From an uncultured Opitutaceae bacterium (GTDB lineage: Bacteria; Verrucomicrobiota; Verrucomicrobiia; Opitutales; Opitutaceae), in the NCBI GenBank assembly GCA_951813085.1, contig OX638348.1, forward strand, positions 4,411,627 to 4,475,626: a stretch of DNA of 64,000 bases. The letters run 5' to 3'. Position 1 is the first letter of the stretch. The number at the start of each line of letters is the position of its first letter. The notes under the pieces are model-generated. The model was not told where the DNA came from, did no database searches, and was given only the letters and a program-made list of their open reading frames with translations. This document shows, in pieces, positions 19,668 through 26,510 of this stretch. The translations under genes and the position numbers were made by a program.

Positions 19668-20213
19668 TTAATTACCACTGAATTCACGTACTAAAAACCT
19701 TTCCGTTTCGAGGTAGGCCCACACATACCTTTCGTCATCCAGTTTAAGAGATAAAATTCGATCTGAAACACTTAAGATGTCCAGGTAACACAGTACTCCC
19801 GGGGATGCACTAGTTCTTAAGCTTGGATCAACCAATGGAAGCTCTTCCCAGAAATCTCCAACTTTATATTCAAAACTCAAAGTCCCTTCAATATAAACTT
19901 CAATAAGTGTCTGTTCAATTGAATTGATTCTATGATTTCCAATGATGTGAATTAGCTTTCCCCCATCATTCGTCATCTTTATTATTGAGAAGAGCGAATC
20001 AAAATTTTGGATGGGTACAGAACGAACCAAGCTTAGATCATTCGATCGTCGAATCTCCACTAGCGATTCGTTATTTAATTTCCTGAAGAAATACTCACCT
20101 GATGGAGTCGATTCACCAACTACAATCGCAGGGGGAGATGCCTAGGAGCCGCCTAAGGTTGGCTGCTTGAAAGGGGAAAATAGTACTAAAACTATGTAGA
20201 TTCCGATTTTCAT
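19668..20213 (-). pseudogene. Cassette-borne exported protein of unknown function, interrupted by in-frame TAG
   Basis: From ATG 20213 the frame gives a signal-peptide-like start (MKIGIYIVLVLFSPF), then TAG at 20142-20144, then continues open for 157 codons to 19668. A downstream GTG at 20060 could start a 130-residue product, but the ATG lies at the position expected for a cassette gene, 8 bases from the neighbouring attC-like site, and the residues between stop and GTG (SGEYFFRKLNNESLVEIRR) look like ordinary protein. No family recognised; the body has alternating hydrophobic residues suggestive of beta strands. Second interrupted gene in this array. Confidence 0.55.
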
Positions 20214-20214
20214 T

Positions 20215-20289
20215 TTAGAACGTCGAAGTCTATCAAGAGGATTCGCCGCGGAGCGGTGTATCCGAATTGATAGCACTGTCTTGTTCGCT
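20215..20289 (-). repeat. attC-like site of the 106-residue membrane-protein cassette
   Basis: 75 bases. Ends TTAGAAC and GTTCGCT. Arms CTATCAA/TTGATAG, GGAT/ATCC and CCGC/GCGG pair in order, with unpaired bases between. The stop codon of the 106-residue gene (20233) lies in it. Inner segment resembles that of the site at 21329. Confidence 0.7.
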
Positions 20290-20553
20290 ATGCTTCAAGA
20301 TGTATTCCTTTACTGACCAACGATACACGATGAACGAAATCGGAATAGCGACAAAGAACCCTAGTACCTGTCCTCCAATGTATCCGAATCTAAAATCGGA
20401 CCCTAGTACCAAATCGATAAAAGCTGTCACAATAAATCCCATTATTCCACCAACGATCAAACCAGTTACGGTAGAAACGAGATAGAACAGGATCCACGCT
20501 TTAAATATTGGGGTTTCTTCTTTCTTTTCTTCGATTGTCTCAGTTTCGTTCAT
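20233..20553 (-). CDS. Cassette-borne small membrane protein, 106 residues
   Basis: Not recognised by family. Two to three membrane helices are visible: LFYLVSTVTGLIVGGIMGFI, then AFIDLVLG, and GQVLGFFVAIPISFIVYRW. The N-terminus is strongly acidic and lysine-rich (NETETIEEKKEETP), so it probably faces the cytoplasm. The last residues (SDTPLRGESS) are encoded by the attC-like site, placing the stop inside it. Start ATG about 11 bases after the adjacent site, with no clear ribosome binding site. Integron cassettes often carry such small membrane proteins of unknown role. Confidence 0.65.
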   Translation of the reverse strand: MNETETIEEKKEETPIFKAWILFYLVSTVTGLIVGGIMGFIVTAFIDLVLGSDFRFGYIGGQVLGFFVAIPISFIVYRWSVKEYILKHSEQDSAINSDTPLRGESS

Positions 20554-20563
20554 TTCTTATTTC

Positions 20564-20631
20564 TGCGAACGCTAAGCTCTCATATCTTGAACGTGCCAGC
20601 GTACAAAATTGTGAGCAGCGTTTGGTTGGCA
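20564..20631 (-). repeat. attC-like site of the 84-residue cassette
   Basis: 68 bases. Left end TGCGAAC, right end GTTGGCA. The outer stem pairs AACGCT and GCTC with GAGC and AGCGTT, leaving two unpaired A residues in one arm, the extrahelical bases typical of attC. The middle is less well paired. Confidence 0.65.
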
Positions 20632-20637
20632 CAATTA

Positions 20638-20892
20638 CTATCGTTTTGTTGCGTCACTATTCTTCGCTTTCAGTTCTTTTATCTGTTCCTTCAAGCCGTG
20701 GCGCTCAAATCCGAAGAGAACCATCCCTACGGCAAAAAGCAGAATCATTATATCGATTGATTCTTTGTTTGTTATCAAGTTGTATATGCCCCAGACTATG
20801 ATCGCGATTGAGATAGGCACATACCACCAGAGGCTCGTTTCGGGAGATCGTTCGTCCAGAAAGCGAGCCCATTTTATTGCTAGGTTTTTCAT
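20638..20892 (-). CDS. Cassette-borne small membrane protein, 84 residues
   Basis: I place the start at ATG 20892 (MKNLAIKWARFLDERSPETS) because it sits 10 bases after the neighbouring attC-like site; a longer reading from 20922 would begin inside that site. Two membrane helices (WWYVPISIAIIVWGIYNLI and IDIMILLFAVGMVLFGF) are followed by a short Lys/Glu-rich helix (LKEQIKELKAKNSD). No family recognised. The stop lies just outside the attC-like site. Function unknown. Confidence 0.6.
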   Translation of the reverse strand: MKNLAIKWARFLDERSPETSLWWYVPISIAIIVWGIYNLITNKESIDIMILLFAVGMVLFGFERHGLKEQIKELKAKNSDATKR

Positions 20893-20902
20893 ATGTTCTT
20901 TC

Positions 20903-20963
20903 TGCCAACGCCGAGGTCTCACGACGAGCGCTTGCGCTCGTCGTGAGAACCGACTGGTTCTCC
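20903..20963 (-). repeat. attC-like site of the 134-residue cassette
   Basis: 61 bases. Ends TGCCAAC and GTTCTCC. It has the strongest stem of the array: CTCACGACGAGCG pairs perfectly with CGCTCGTCGTGAG, extended by GGT/ACC across one bulged base. The 134-residue gene ends inside it (20919). Confidence 0.7.
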
Positions 20964-21323
20964 TGTTGTTTTAGTTTTCAGAATAATGCGGTCGTTGTGA
21001 GTGAACGCTAAACACCAGCTTAAGTCTCTCGGGAAAACGCAGAAATCGTAATCTTCCCATGGATCACGATGTATCCAGTATTTCATAATTCTTTTGAGGC
21101 TATCTTTTCTTAGTCCTTTGCCAGAATCAGTATGGACGTAAAGTTCAGAGTCTTCTTCAAATAGGTCTAAAACCTCTTCTTTCTTCAGTTCTTTTCCGTT
21201 TATGGTGCAAGAGGTCGGAAGGTTTGAAGGTACCTGCGGGCCAGAACCACGAAACTGCTCTAGGAAATCCGAAGTCAAATCGGCGTCCACGTAGTTTGCA
21301 GTCAGTATTTCTGGTATTTTCAT
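20919..21323 (-). CDS. Cassette-borne hypothetical protein, 134 residues
   Basis: Start taken at ATG 21323 (MKIPEILTANYVDADL), right after an attC-like site. Soluble and acidic, no signal peptide. It contains a CTINGKELKKEEVLDLF segment and an aromatic C-terminal part (YWIHRDPWEDYDFCVFPRDL, then SWCLAFTHNDRIIL) of the kind seen in small immunity-like or regulatory proteins, but I do not recognise a family. The final residues (GSHDERKRSS) come from the attC-like hairpin. This is the cassette gene nearest the integrase relic. Confidence 0.6.
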   Translation of the reverse strand: MKIPEILTANYVDADLTSDFLEQFRGSGPQVPSNLPTSCTINGKELKKEEVLDLFEEDSELYVHTDSGKGLRKDSLKRIMKYWIHRDPWEDYDFCVFPRDLSWCLAFTHNDRIILKTKTTGEPVGSHDERKRSS

Positions 21324-21328
21324 TTTTT

Positions 21329-21403
21329 GGAGAACGCCGAGACTACACAATAGTGCTCGGAGCGGAGCACAGAGTACGAATTGTGTACGTCGATTTGTTC
21401 GAC
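21329..21403 (-). repeat. attC-like site of an ORF-less first cassette
   Basis: 75 bases. Ends GGAGAAC and GTTCGAC. Arms TACACAA/TTGTGTA and GTGCTC/GAGCAC pair around a GGAGCG loop. Upstream of it (towards the integrase relic) there is no gene, only about 50 bases before another GTCGAAC core at 21454-21460, which suggests a cassette without an ORF. Confidence 0.65.
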
Positions 21404-21568
21404 CAATGCTTTGTGATCATGTACCGTTCATATCTTATTTTTTGAATTATTTTGTCGAACAAGTTATTGAATCATTATTGATTAAGCATCCGGGAATATA
21501 GGAGTTATTTCAAGCTTGATCTAGGTGAATCCATTTAATTCTATGGGATTCTTAATGATTCAACACTC
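21404..21568. other. Candidate attI/leader region between first cassette and integrase relic
   Basis: 165 AT-rich bases without a gene. The GTCGAAC core at 21454-21460 (minus strand GTTCGAC) matches the crossover core of the neighbouring attC-like site and could be the attI recombination point. A cassette promoter is expected here on the minus strand, but I cannot point to convincing -35 and -10 boxes. Confidence 0.4.
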
Positions 21569-21742
21569 ATGCTCGCGATTCCTCCTGCTGCTAACCGGGA
21601 ATACGCGGCCGCCTTCGAATGGGAGTCTATACCCGAAAAACGAATACATTACTTCTCCAAGTGGTTCAGATGCTACCTGGACTATTGCAACAAGTACAAC
21701 TGCCTTCCGCAGTCTAGGCGTATGAAGGATTTCCACGATTGA
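21569..21742 (+). pseudogene. Truncated integron-type tyrosine recombinase (N-terminal relic)
   Basis: 57 codons from ATG 21569 to TGA 21740-21742. The stretch IPEKRIHYFSKWF followed by RCYLDYCNKYN matches the N-terminal SAM-like domain of integron integrases and relatives from Planctomycetota and Verrucomicrobiota, where a KWxRxYLDFCxKY-type motif follows an IP start. Everything after it, including the catalytic R-HxxR-Y domain, is missing and does not reappear in any frame before the next gene. It is divergent from the cassette array, the position expected of intI. Identification rests on a short motif recalled from the family, so moderate confidence. Confidence 0.6.
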
Positions 21743-21749
21743 TTCTTAC

Positions 21750-21835
21750 CGATGCCAAGCTGGGGCGTGGCGTTCCTGGGATCGCCCTGGCTTGTCGGGG
21801 CTCCTGCGAGTCGCGATACGTGTCCCAGCTGAAGG
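21750..21835. repeat. Structured intergenic element downstream of the integrase relic
   Basis: About 85 GC-rich bases that can fold: outer arms AGCTGGG (21758-21764) and CCCAGCT (21824-21830), with smaller hairpins inside (GCCA/TGGC at the left). No gene. It resembles the GATGCCAAGCTGG-type intergenic repeats seen in many bacterial genomes, but only one copy occurs in this window. It lies where the integrase gene is cut off. Confidence 0.35.
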
Positions 21836-21852
21836 GTGGGGGAACCTTCCCG

Positions 21853-22860
21853 CTAGAATCCGCGGCCTTTCACTTTGGTTTCGATGCGGCAAAGGTACAT
21901 GTCGGCCGCAATGTAGAGCGTCGATCCGTCGTCGCCCCAGGCGCAATTGGCGGTGCGTTCTCCGGTTGATAGGTGGCCGATCAGTTTGCCATTGGGATCC
22001 ACTACCATGACCCCGCCCATACCGATAACCCAGAGATTGCCGCTCTGGTCCACCTTCAAGCCATCGGGATTGCCATTGCCGAGTTTGGAATGTGGCTTGG
22101 CGTCGAAGAAGAGTTTTCCCGGACCTGCTGCAGTTCCGTCGTCATTTGGCGAATACGCTATGACGATTGGTCGGTCGACGTCCGATTGAGCAACGTACAA
22201 GGTTCGCTCATCGTGCGAAAGCTCCACGCCGTTTGGAAATCGCAGCTCCTTCGTGATGAGGCTGACTTCGCCATTGCGATCGAGCAGATAGACGCCGGCG
22301 AAGTCGATCTCTCGAGTTGGGCCATCTTCCCGCTGAGGAAGCCCATAGGTAGGATCGGTGAAGTAGATGCGCCCTGTGCGAGCAATCGCAAGGTCGTTGG
22401 GACTGTTGAAGCGCTTGCCTTTAAAATTGTCCACGAGGGTGCGTTTTCCCTCGCCGAAGGCCATAATCGAAAGGCGGCGATCGCCGTGCTCGCAGGAAAC
22501 CAGTCTTCACTGGTCATCGATGGCTAGTCCATTGCTGCCCAGTCCCAGGCTGTAATCGCCTACCCCGGTGAAACCTGAGGGTTGGAGGAAGACCTCGGCT
22601 CCAACGCCTTCAGTCCACTTGATCACTTGATTTCGGTGCACATCGGAAAAAAGAAGGTAATTGCCCTGCTTGATCCAAACGGGCCCTTCGCCCCAAGCGA
22701 ATCCAGATGAGAGCACTTCAATGCGAGCGGATGGGTCGATGAGCGCATCCATTTTCTTATCGAATCGGAGCACTTCCCCTATAGCGGGAAAATTTTGCGT
22801 ATCCTGTCCGAAGATCGATTGAGCTGCGATCAGTGCGACAAGTGTTATAGATCGTTTCAT
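21853..22860 (-). pseudogene. SMP-30/gluconolactonase-family exported protein, interrupted by in-frame TGA
   Basis: 336 codons in one frame from ATG 22860, with TGA at 22507-22509. Signal peptide MKRSITLVALIAAQSIFG. Family blocks are clear: GFAWGEGPVWI (metal-binding glutamate), LLFSDVHRNQVIKW, SNGLAIDD, then after the stop RLVSCEHGDRR, FNSPNDLAIARTGRIYFTDP, FPNGVELSHDERTLYVAQS and NPDGLKVDQSGNLWV. In relatives the stop position is normally Gly (DxQGRL), so GGA to TGA would explain it. The enzyme would hydrolyse sugar lactones in the periplasm, fitting the catabolic neighbourhood. A downstream ATG cannot restore the N-terminal metal ligand. Confidence 0.85.
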
Positions 22861-22891
22861 CCTTGTTTTTTTGAGCTATGCTATAAGCAGG

Positions 22892-24395
22892 CTATTGAAT
22901 GTATTCGATGAATGGGCAGTCCGTTCGCTCGAGCTCGCGGAGCATGCCCGCCTTTAATTGGGACCGTTGAGTTTGGTATTCCGGATAGTATGCGAGATTG
23001 ATCAACTCCTCCGGGTCGAAATCGATGTCGTAGAGCTCTTCCAGTTCGCCAGGCGCAAGACTCTTTATGTACTTGTAGTTGCCTTTTCGGTACGAAACCC
23101 ACCAGGGCAGGCCGGAGCTGCCGTATACGCTCTCCGGGAGCTCCGAGGTATCCGATCCGTAGCTTCGATCTGTGTAGACGAGCAGCACCCCGTGATCGGA
23201 AGGCATTTCTGGGTTGAGAAGCAGGGGAGTTAAGTCCCTTCCGTGCATTTCCCAAGGGAGATCTACTTGAGCGAACTTAAAGAGGGTGGGAACGAGGTCC
23301 TGTCCGCCAACCGGCGTTTCGCATACTTTCCCAGGTGGAATGACGCCTGGGTAGGAAATGACAAGCGGGTAGGAGATGTTAGCGTCGTATGGAGCCTGCT
23401 TGTGCTGGAATCCATGCTGCCCCCCAGGCGAAACCTTGATCGGAAGTATATATGATCAAGGTATTCTCTAGCTGACCCGTTTCGCGTAGGGCATCCACGA
23501 GCGCTCCCACCGATTCATCCAGGCTCATTACGGTCTCTTGATACTGGCGCGAGCTTGCCTGGAATTCGCCTCCTCTCGGAGGACGATTGGTGTAGTACCT
23601 TCCGTCTTCGGCCTGTTTCCATGCTTGACGCCGCTTTACGTACTGAGGCTTGCCGGGTCGCGGACCTTCAAAGTCTGCGGGATAGGCAATGCCCGCCGAT
23701 TGCTCCAGTGCGCCTTCATGACGCGGAGCTGGGGTGAAGGGTCCATGGCTACCGGCGTGGCAAAGCCAGAGCAGCCAGGGCTTTTCGGGATCCCTGCCTT
23801 TTCCTTTGACGTATTCAATCGCCCAGCGCGTGTAGTTGTCGGTCGAGTAGCCCTCAACTTTCTTGGCGTCCTCGCCATTGAATGATATCAGCTGATCATA
23901 ATAGTAGGCGCCAGAGTTGGAGGGGAATTTTGGACGATTCCAAACGATTTGATAGTCCCAATCGCGTCCGTATCCCGTATCGGTTCCGGTATGCCATTTT
24001 CCTATTTGGGCAGTCGTATAGCCTGCGTCCTTGAACGAGCGCATCCAAAACGGGGATTGTTCAGGGTCGTATTCGCTTCCTGGATATTGCCCCTCCATTC
24101 GCATCGATTCGACCCCGTAAGGAAGTTTCCCTGTAAGAAAAGTGGCCCTGGCGGGCATGCACCAAGTGCCGTTGTAGGCGTGCTTGAATCGAACGCCGCT
24201 GGAAGCCAGCTGATCGATGCGAGGCGTATGCGCCCAATGCGTAGCGCGTTCGTAGCTACTCACCGTCCGGTCCGATTGATCGTCTGTATAGATATAGAGA
24301 ATATTGGGTCGGTCAGCCGAGAAGGCTTGGAAAGGAACAGCGCAAGCGACTAGTAGCGAGCAAAGACGAATGTATCGGTCTCGATTGAGGTTCAT
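22892..24395 (-). pseudogene. Exported sulfatase disrupted by a one-base insertion in a C6 run
   Basis: N-terminal signal peptide (LCSLLVACAVPFQAFSA), metal-binding NILYIYTDDQSDRT, catalytic C79-MPAR. The frame runs to IIYTSDQGFAWG and then leaves register at a run of six C (plus strand 23420-23425). Removing one base restores GQHGFQHKQAPYDANISYP, the conserved continuation of the active-site region, and the frame then stays open to 22892 with the usual C-terminal ELYDIDFDPEELINLA block (501 codons). As written, the product lacks the last third and would be inactive. Sits downstream of a perfect inverted repeat at 24466-24502. Confidence 0.85.
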
Positions 24396-24465
24396 GAATA
24401 TCCTAGGTTAGACGAAGGGAAACGTTGATTGGGGATGGGTATGTAGGTTGGAACTTCAGAAATAT

Positions 24466-24502
24466 CGAAATTCACGATAGGTGAATCGTTTCGTGAATTT
24501 CG
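24466..24502. repeat. Perfect 12-base inverted repeat upstream of a sulfatase gene
   Basis: CGAAATTCACGA at 24466-24477 and TCGTGAATTTCG at 24491-24502, separated by 13 bases that contain a further GTGAATCG half-copy. It is 71 bases upstream of the minus-strand sulfatase start. Could be an operator or a hairpin. The rest of the 360-base gap 24396-24755 holds nothing else I can identify. Confidence 0.55.
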
Positions 24503-24755
24503 TTAGATGTCGAGCGAGAGATGGCTCGGTGAAACCAGGGCGAATCGAATGTCTATGATCCTCGGGTTTGGGAACGGAGCCTTCATTGACGGGGAGACTC
24601 TCTAAGTCTCTCAACTAAAGCTTGATGGGGGAATATCGTAATAGAATTTTCTTGGCTCGTTTGCGTCAAAAATGGTGCTCTAATCGAGCTATTCAGGTAA
24701 TGCGTTAGTGGGTACTTGGGATTTCCTCATCTATAACATCATACCTTGTCCTCTT

Positions 24756-25357
24756 ATGAGATACCTAGTTAAATTGTGTCTCGTCCTCTCTCTGGCTGCA
24801 TTCTCCGCTCAAGCAGCCTTTTCTGCTTCCGTCGCCGATCTGGCGAAAGCGCAGGCTCTGATCTATAAGATAAACGAGGTGGTCGATAAGTACCGTGAGC
24901 TCACGATCGAATTGGAAGCGCCAAAATCCATCGACAGCGGCAAGGGAAAGTTCCTGGTCCCCTTCAAGGACGATGGTCAGATGACTGCCTGGGCGAATAA
25001 GGCTCTCGAGGCTCAGGCGGGCGCTGCCGTGGGTGAAAAGGCCGGCTCGGCGGTGGGCAAGGCGCTCGCAACCAAGGTACCCCTCGGTGGGTTCATGGGG
25101 GCGCCGCCAAGAAGAAGGGCAAGCAGATGGGTACGGCGACTGCCTTAGGCGGAATGCCGTTTATCAAGGAGAATACCGAGCGATCGTTGAACAACGTCGA
25201 TGACTATATCGTCTACCTACATGTCGTTCATGGCTCCAATCCCGACTATCAGAAAGGTTTGGCATCTGCTATGGCGCTCCATCCTGAAATGGAGGGACGG
25301 ACGGATTTCGCTATCAAGAACGCCTACAGGAAGGCTGCAAAGGCAGCTAAGAAGTAG
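24756..25357 (+). pseudogene. Exported hypothetical protein disrupted by a one-base deletion in a G run
   Basis: Starts at ATG 24756 with a clear signal peptide (MRYLVKLCLVLSLAAFSAQA). The frame is lost at the G5 run 25097-25101. Adding one G gives LGGFMGGAAKKKGKQMGTAT and an open frame to 25357 (200 residues), ending in a Lys/Ala-rich tail (NAYRKAAKAAKK). No family recognised; helical, with an alanine/glycine-rich central segment (AQAGAAVGEKAGSAVGKALA) that resembles glycine-zipper sequences, so membrane or envelope association is possible. Upstream of the ThuA gene on the same strand, 115 bases apart. Confidence 0.65.
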
Positions 25358-25472
25358 CCCGATAGGCGGGCTATTCGGAACAAAAGATTCGCCAAGCCCG
25401 TCGAGAGTCCTTTTGTTTGTCGGTTTTCCCGCATTCGGCCCTTCCCATCGGCGCCGCAGCTCTCGCATCCAT

Positions 25473-26483
25473 ATGACACGCTCGATTCTGAAAATAGCGC
25501 TCTGCCTTTGGGCAGTGATTCTTGGCACAGTCCTGTCGGCTCAAGCGCCCGCGCCTACCTTATGGGAGCAACGGGCTAAGGAAAGGCTCAAGCGATTGAC
25601 CTCGGTGCAGCAATTGGCGATTAGCCAAGCGCAGCCCTCTGAAGCGGGTCTGAAGAAAAAGAAGCTGAAGAAATTGCACCGTATCCTGGTTTTTTGGCGC
25701 TGCGAGACGTTCATCCATACCTCGATTCCGGCTGCCAATTTTGCCCTTCAGGAAATGGCGCGTAAAACACGGGCATTTTCCGTCGACCTCGAAGATGACT
25801 ACAAGGTTTTCACCAAGAAGAACCTCAAGCAGTATGACGCGGTTCTCTTCAATAATTCCACCACGCTCAAGTTTCCTGAAGATTCGCAGAGGAAGGCTCT
25901 CATCGATTTCGTAAAAGGCGGCAAGGGAGTCATCGGCATTCATGCGGCGACAGACAGCTTTTACGATTGGGAACAAGGCGCAGCGTTGCTCGGGGGTCAA
26001 TTCAATGGGCATCCATGGACGGCTAACGGAACGTGGGCATTCAAGCTGGATGATCCCGGACACTCGATAAATCGCGCTTTCGAAGGAAACGGGTTTTGGC
26101 ATCAAGACGAGATATACCAATATAAGCCCAGCAATTTCCAAGGAATGGAGAACCTGCGTATTCTCGTTAGCCTAGATATGAGCAAGGAAGCCGTTAGGGC
26201 TCCACTAAGCCTCGAAAAGTTCGAGAAATTCAATAGCGCGTACAAGGCTGGAAATCGAGAAGTCCCCGTAAGCTGGATACGCGAGTATGGTAAAGGTAGG
26301 CTATTCTATACTAATTTTGGCCATCGCGAGGAAACGTACAAGAATCAAGCGATCATGCAGCATATTTTCGATGGAATCATGTATGCGCTCGGTCGGGAGA
26401 AAGCGGATGATGATTCCACGGGGTCGCTTCCGCCAATTGCCCCAGCGCTGGCTCCGGCGCTTGAATTGCCGGAAACTAAGTAG
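25473..26483 (+). CDS. Exported ThuA-domain (trehalose-utilisation-like) protein
   Basis: Start chosen at ATG 25473 because it gives a signal peptide (ILKIALCLWAVILGTVLSAQA). The mature protein is a ThuA/class I amidotransferase-like fold: RILVFWRCETFIHTSIP, then KQYDAVLFNN, KGGKGVIGIHAATDSFYDW, and LGGQFNGHPW, the family signature. The GREVPVSWIREYGKGRLFYTNFGH block near the end is also typical. ThuA proteins in this phylum cluster with sugar oxidoreductases and sulfatases; the catalytic activity is not established. Ends 27 bases before the convergent aldolase gene. Confidence 0.85.
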   Translation: MTRSILKIALCLWAVILGTVLSAQAPAPTLWEQRAKERLKRLTSVQQLAISQAQPSEAGLKKKKLKKLHRILVFWRCETFIHTSIPAANFALQEMARKTRAFSVDLEDDYKVFTKKNLKQYDAVLFNNSTTLKFPEDSQRKALIDFVKGGKGVIGIHAATDSFYDWEQGAALLGGQFNGHPWTANGTWAFKLDDPGHSINRAFEGNGFWHQDEIYQYKPSNFQGMENLRILVSLDMSKEAVRAPLSLEKFEKFNSAYKAGNREVPVSWIREYGKGRLFYTNFGHREETYKNQAIMQHIFDGIMYALGREKADDDSTGSLPPIAPALAPALELPETK

Positions 26484-26510
26484 CGAATGCTGACGCGCAA
26501 CGTGGACCCG

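Larger units (their letters stand above)
17980..21742. mobile_element. Chromosomal integron: six cassettes with attC-like sites and a truncated integrase relic
   Basis: Seen directly: five minus-strand genes and one gene-less segment, each separated by a 59-75 base imperfect palindrome whose left end on the plus strand reads close to RYYYAAC and whose right end reads close to GTTRRRY, with unpaired bases in one arm. Start codons lie 10-20 bases from the site of the previous cassette, and four of five stop codons fall inside the next palindrome. On the opposite strand at the array's head lies an integrase-like relic. This is the known integron layout: intI divergent from the array, one orientation of cassettes, attC between them. 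The region has visibly lower GC than its flanks except for the sialidase. Inference: an integron no longer able to make its own integrase. Confidence 0.75.

Noticed and set aside
18006..21403. The palindromes as CRISPR repeats
   Set aside because: They differ in sequence and length, are separated by genes rather than short spacers, and show attC-like ends.
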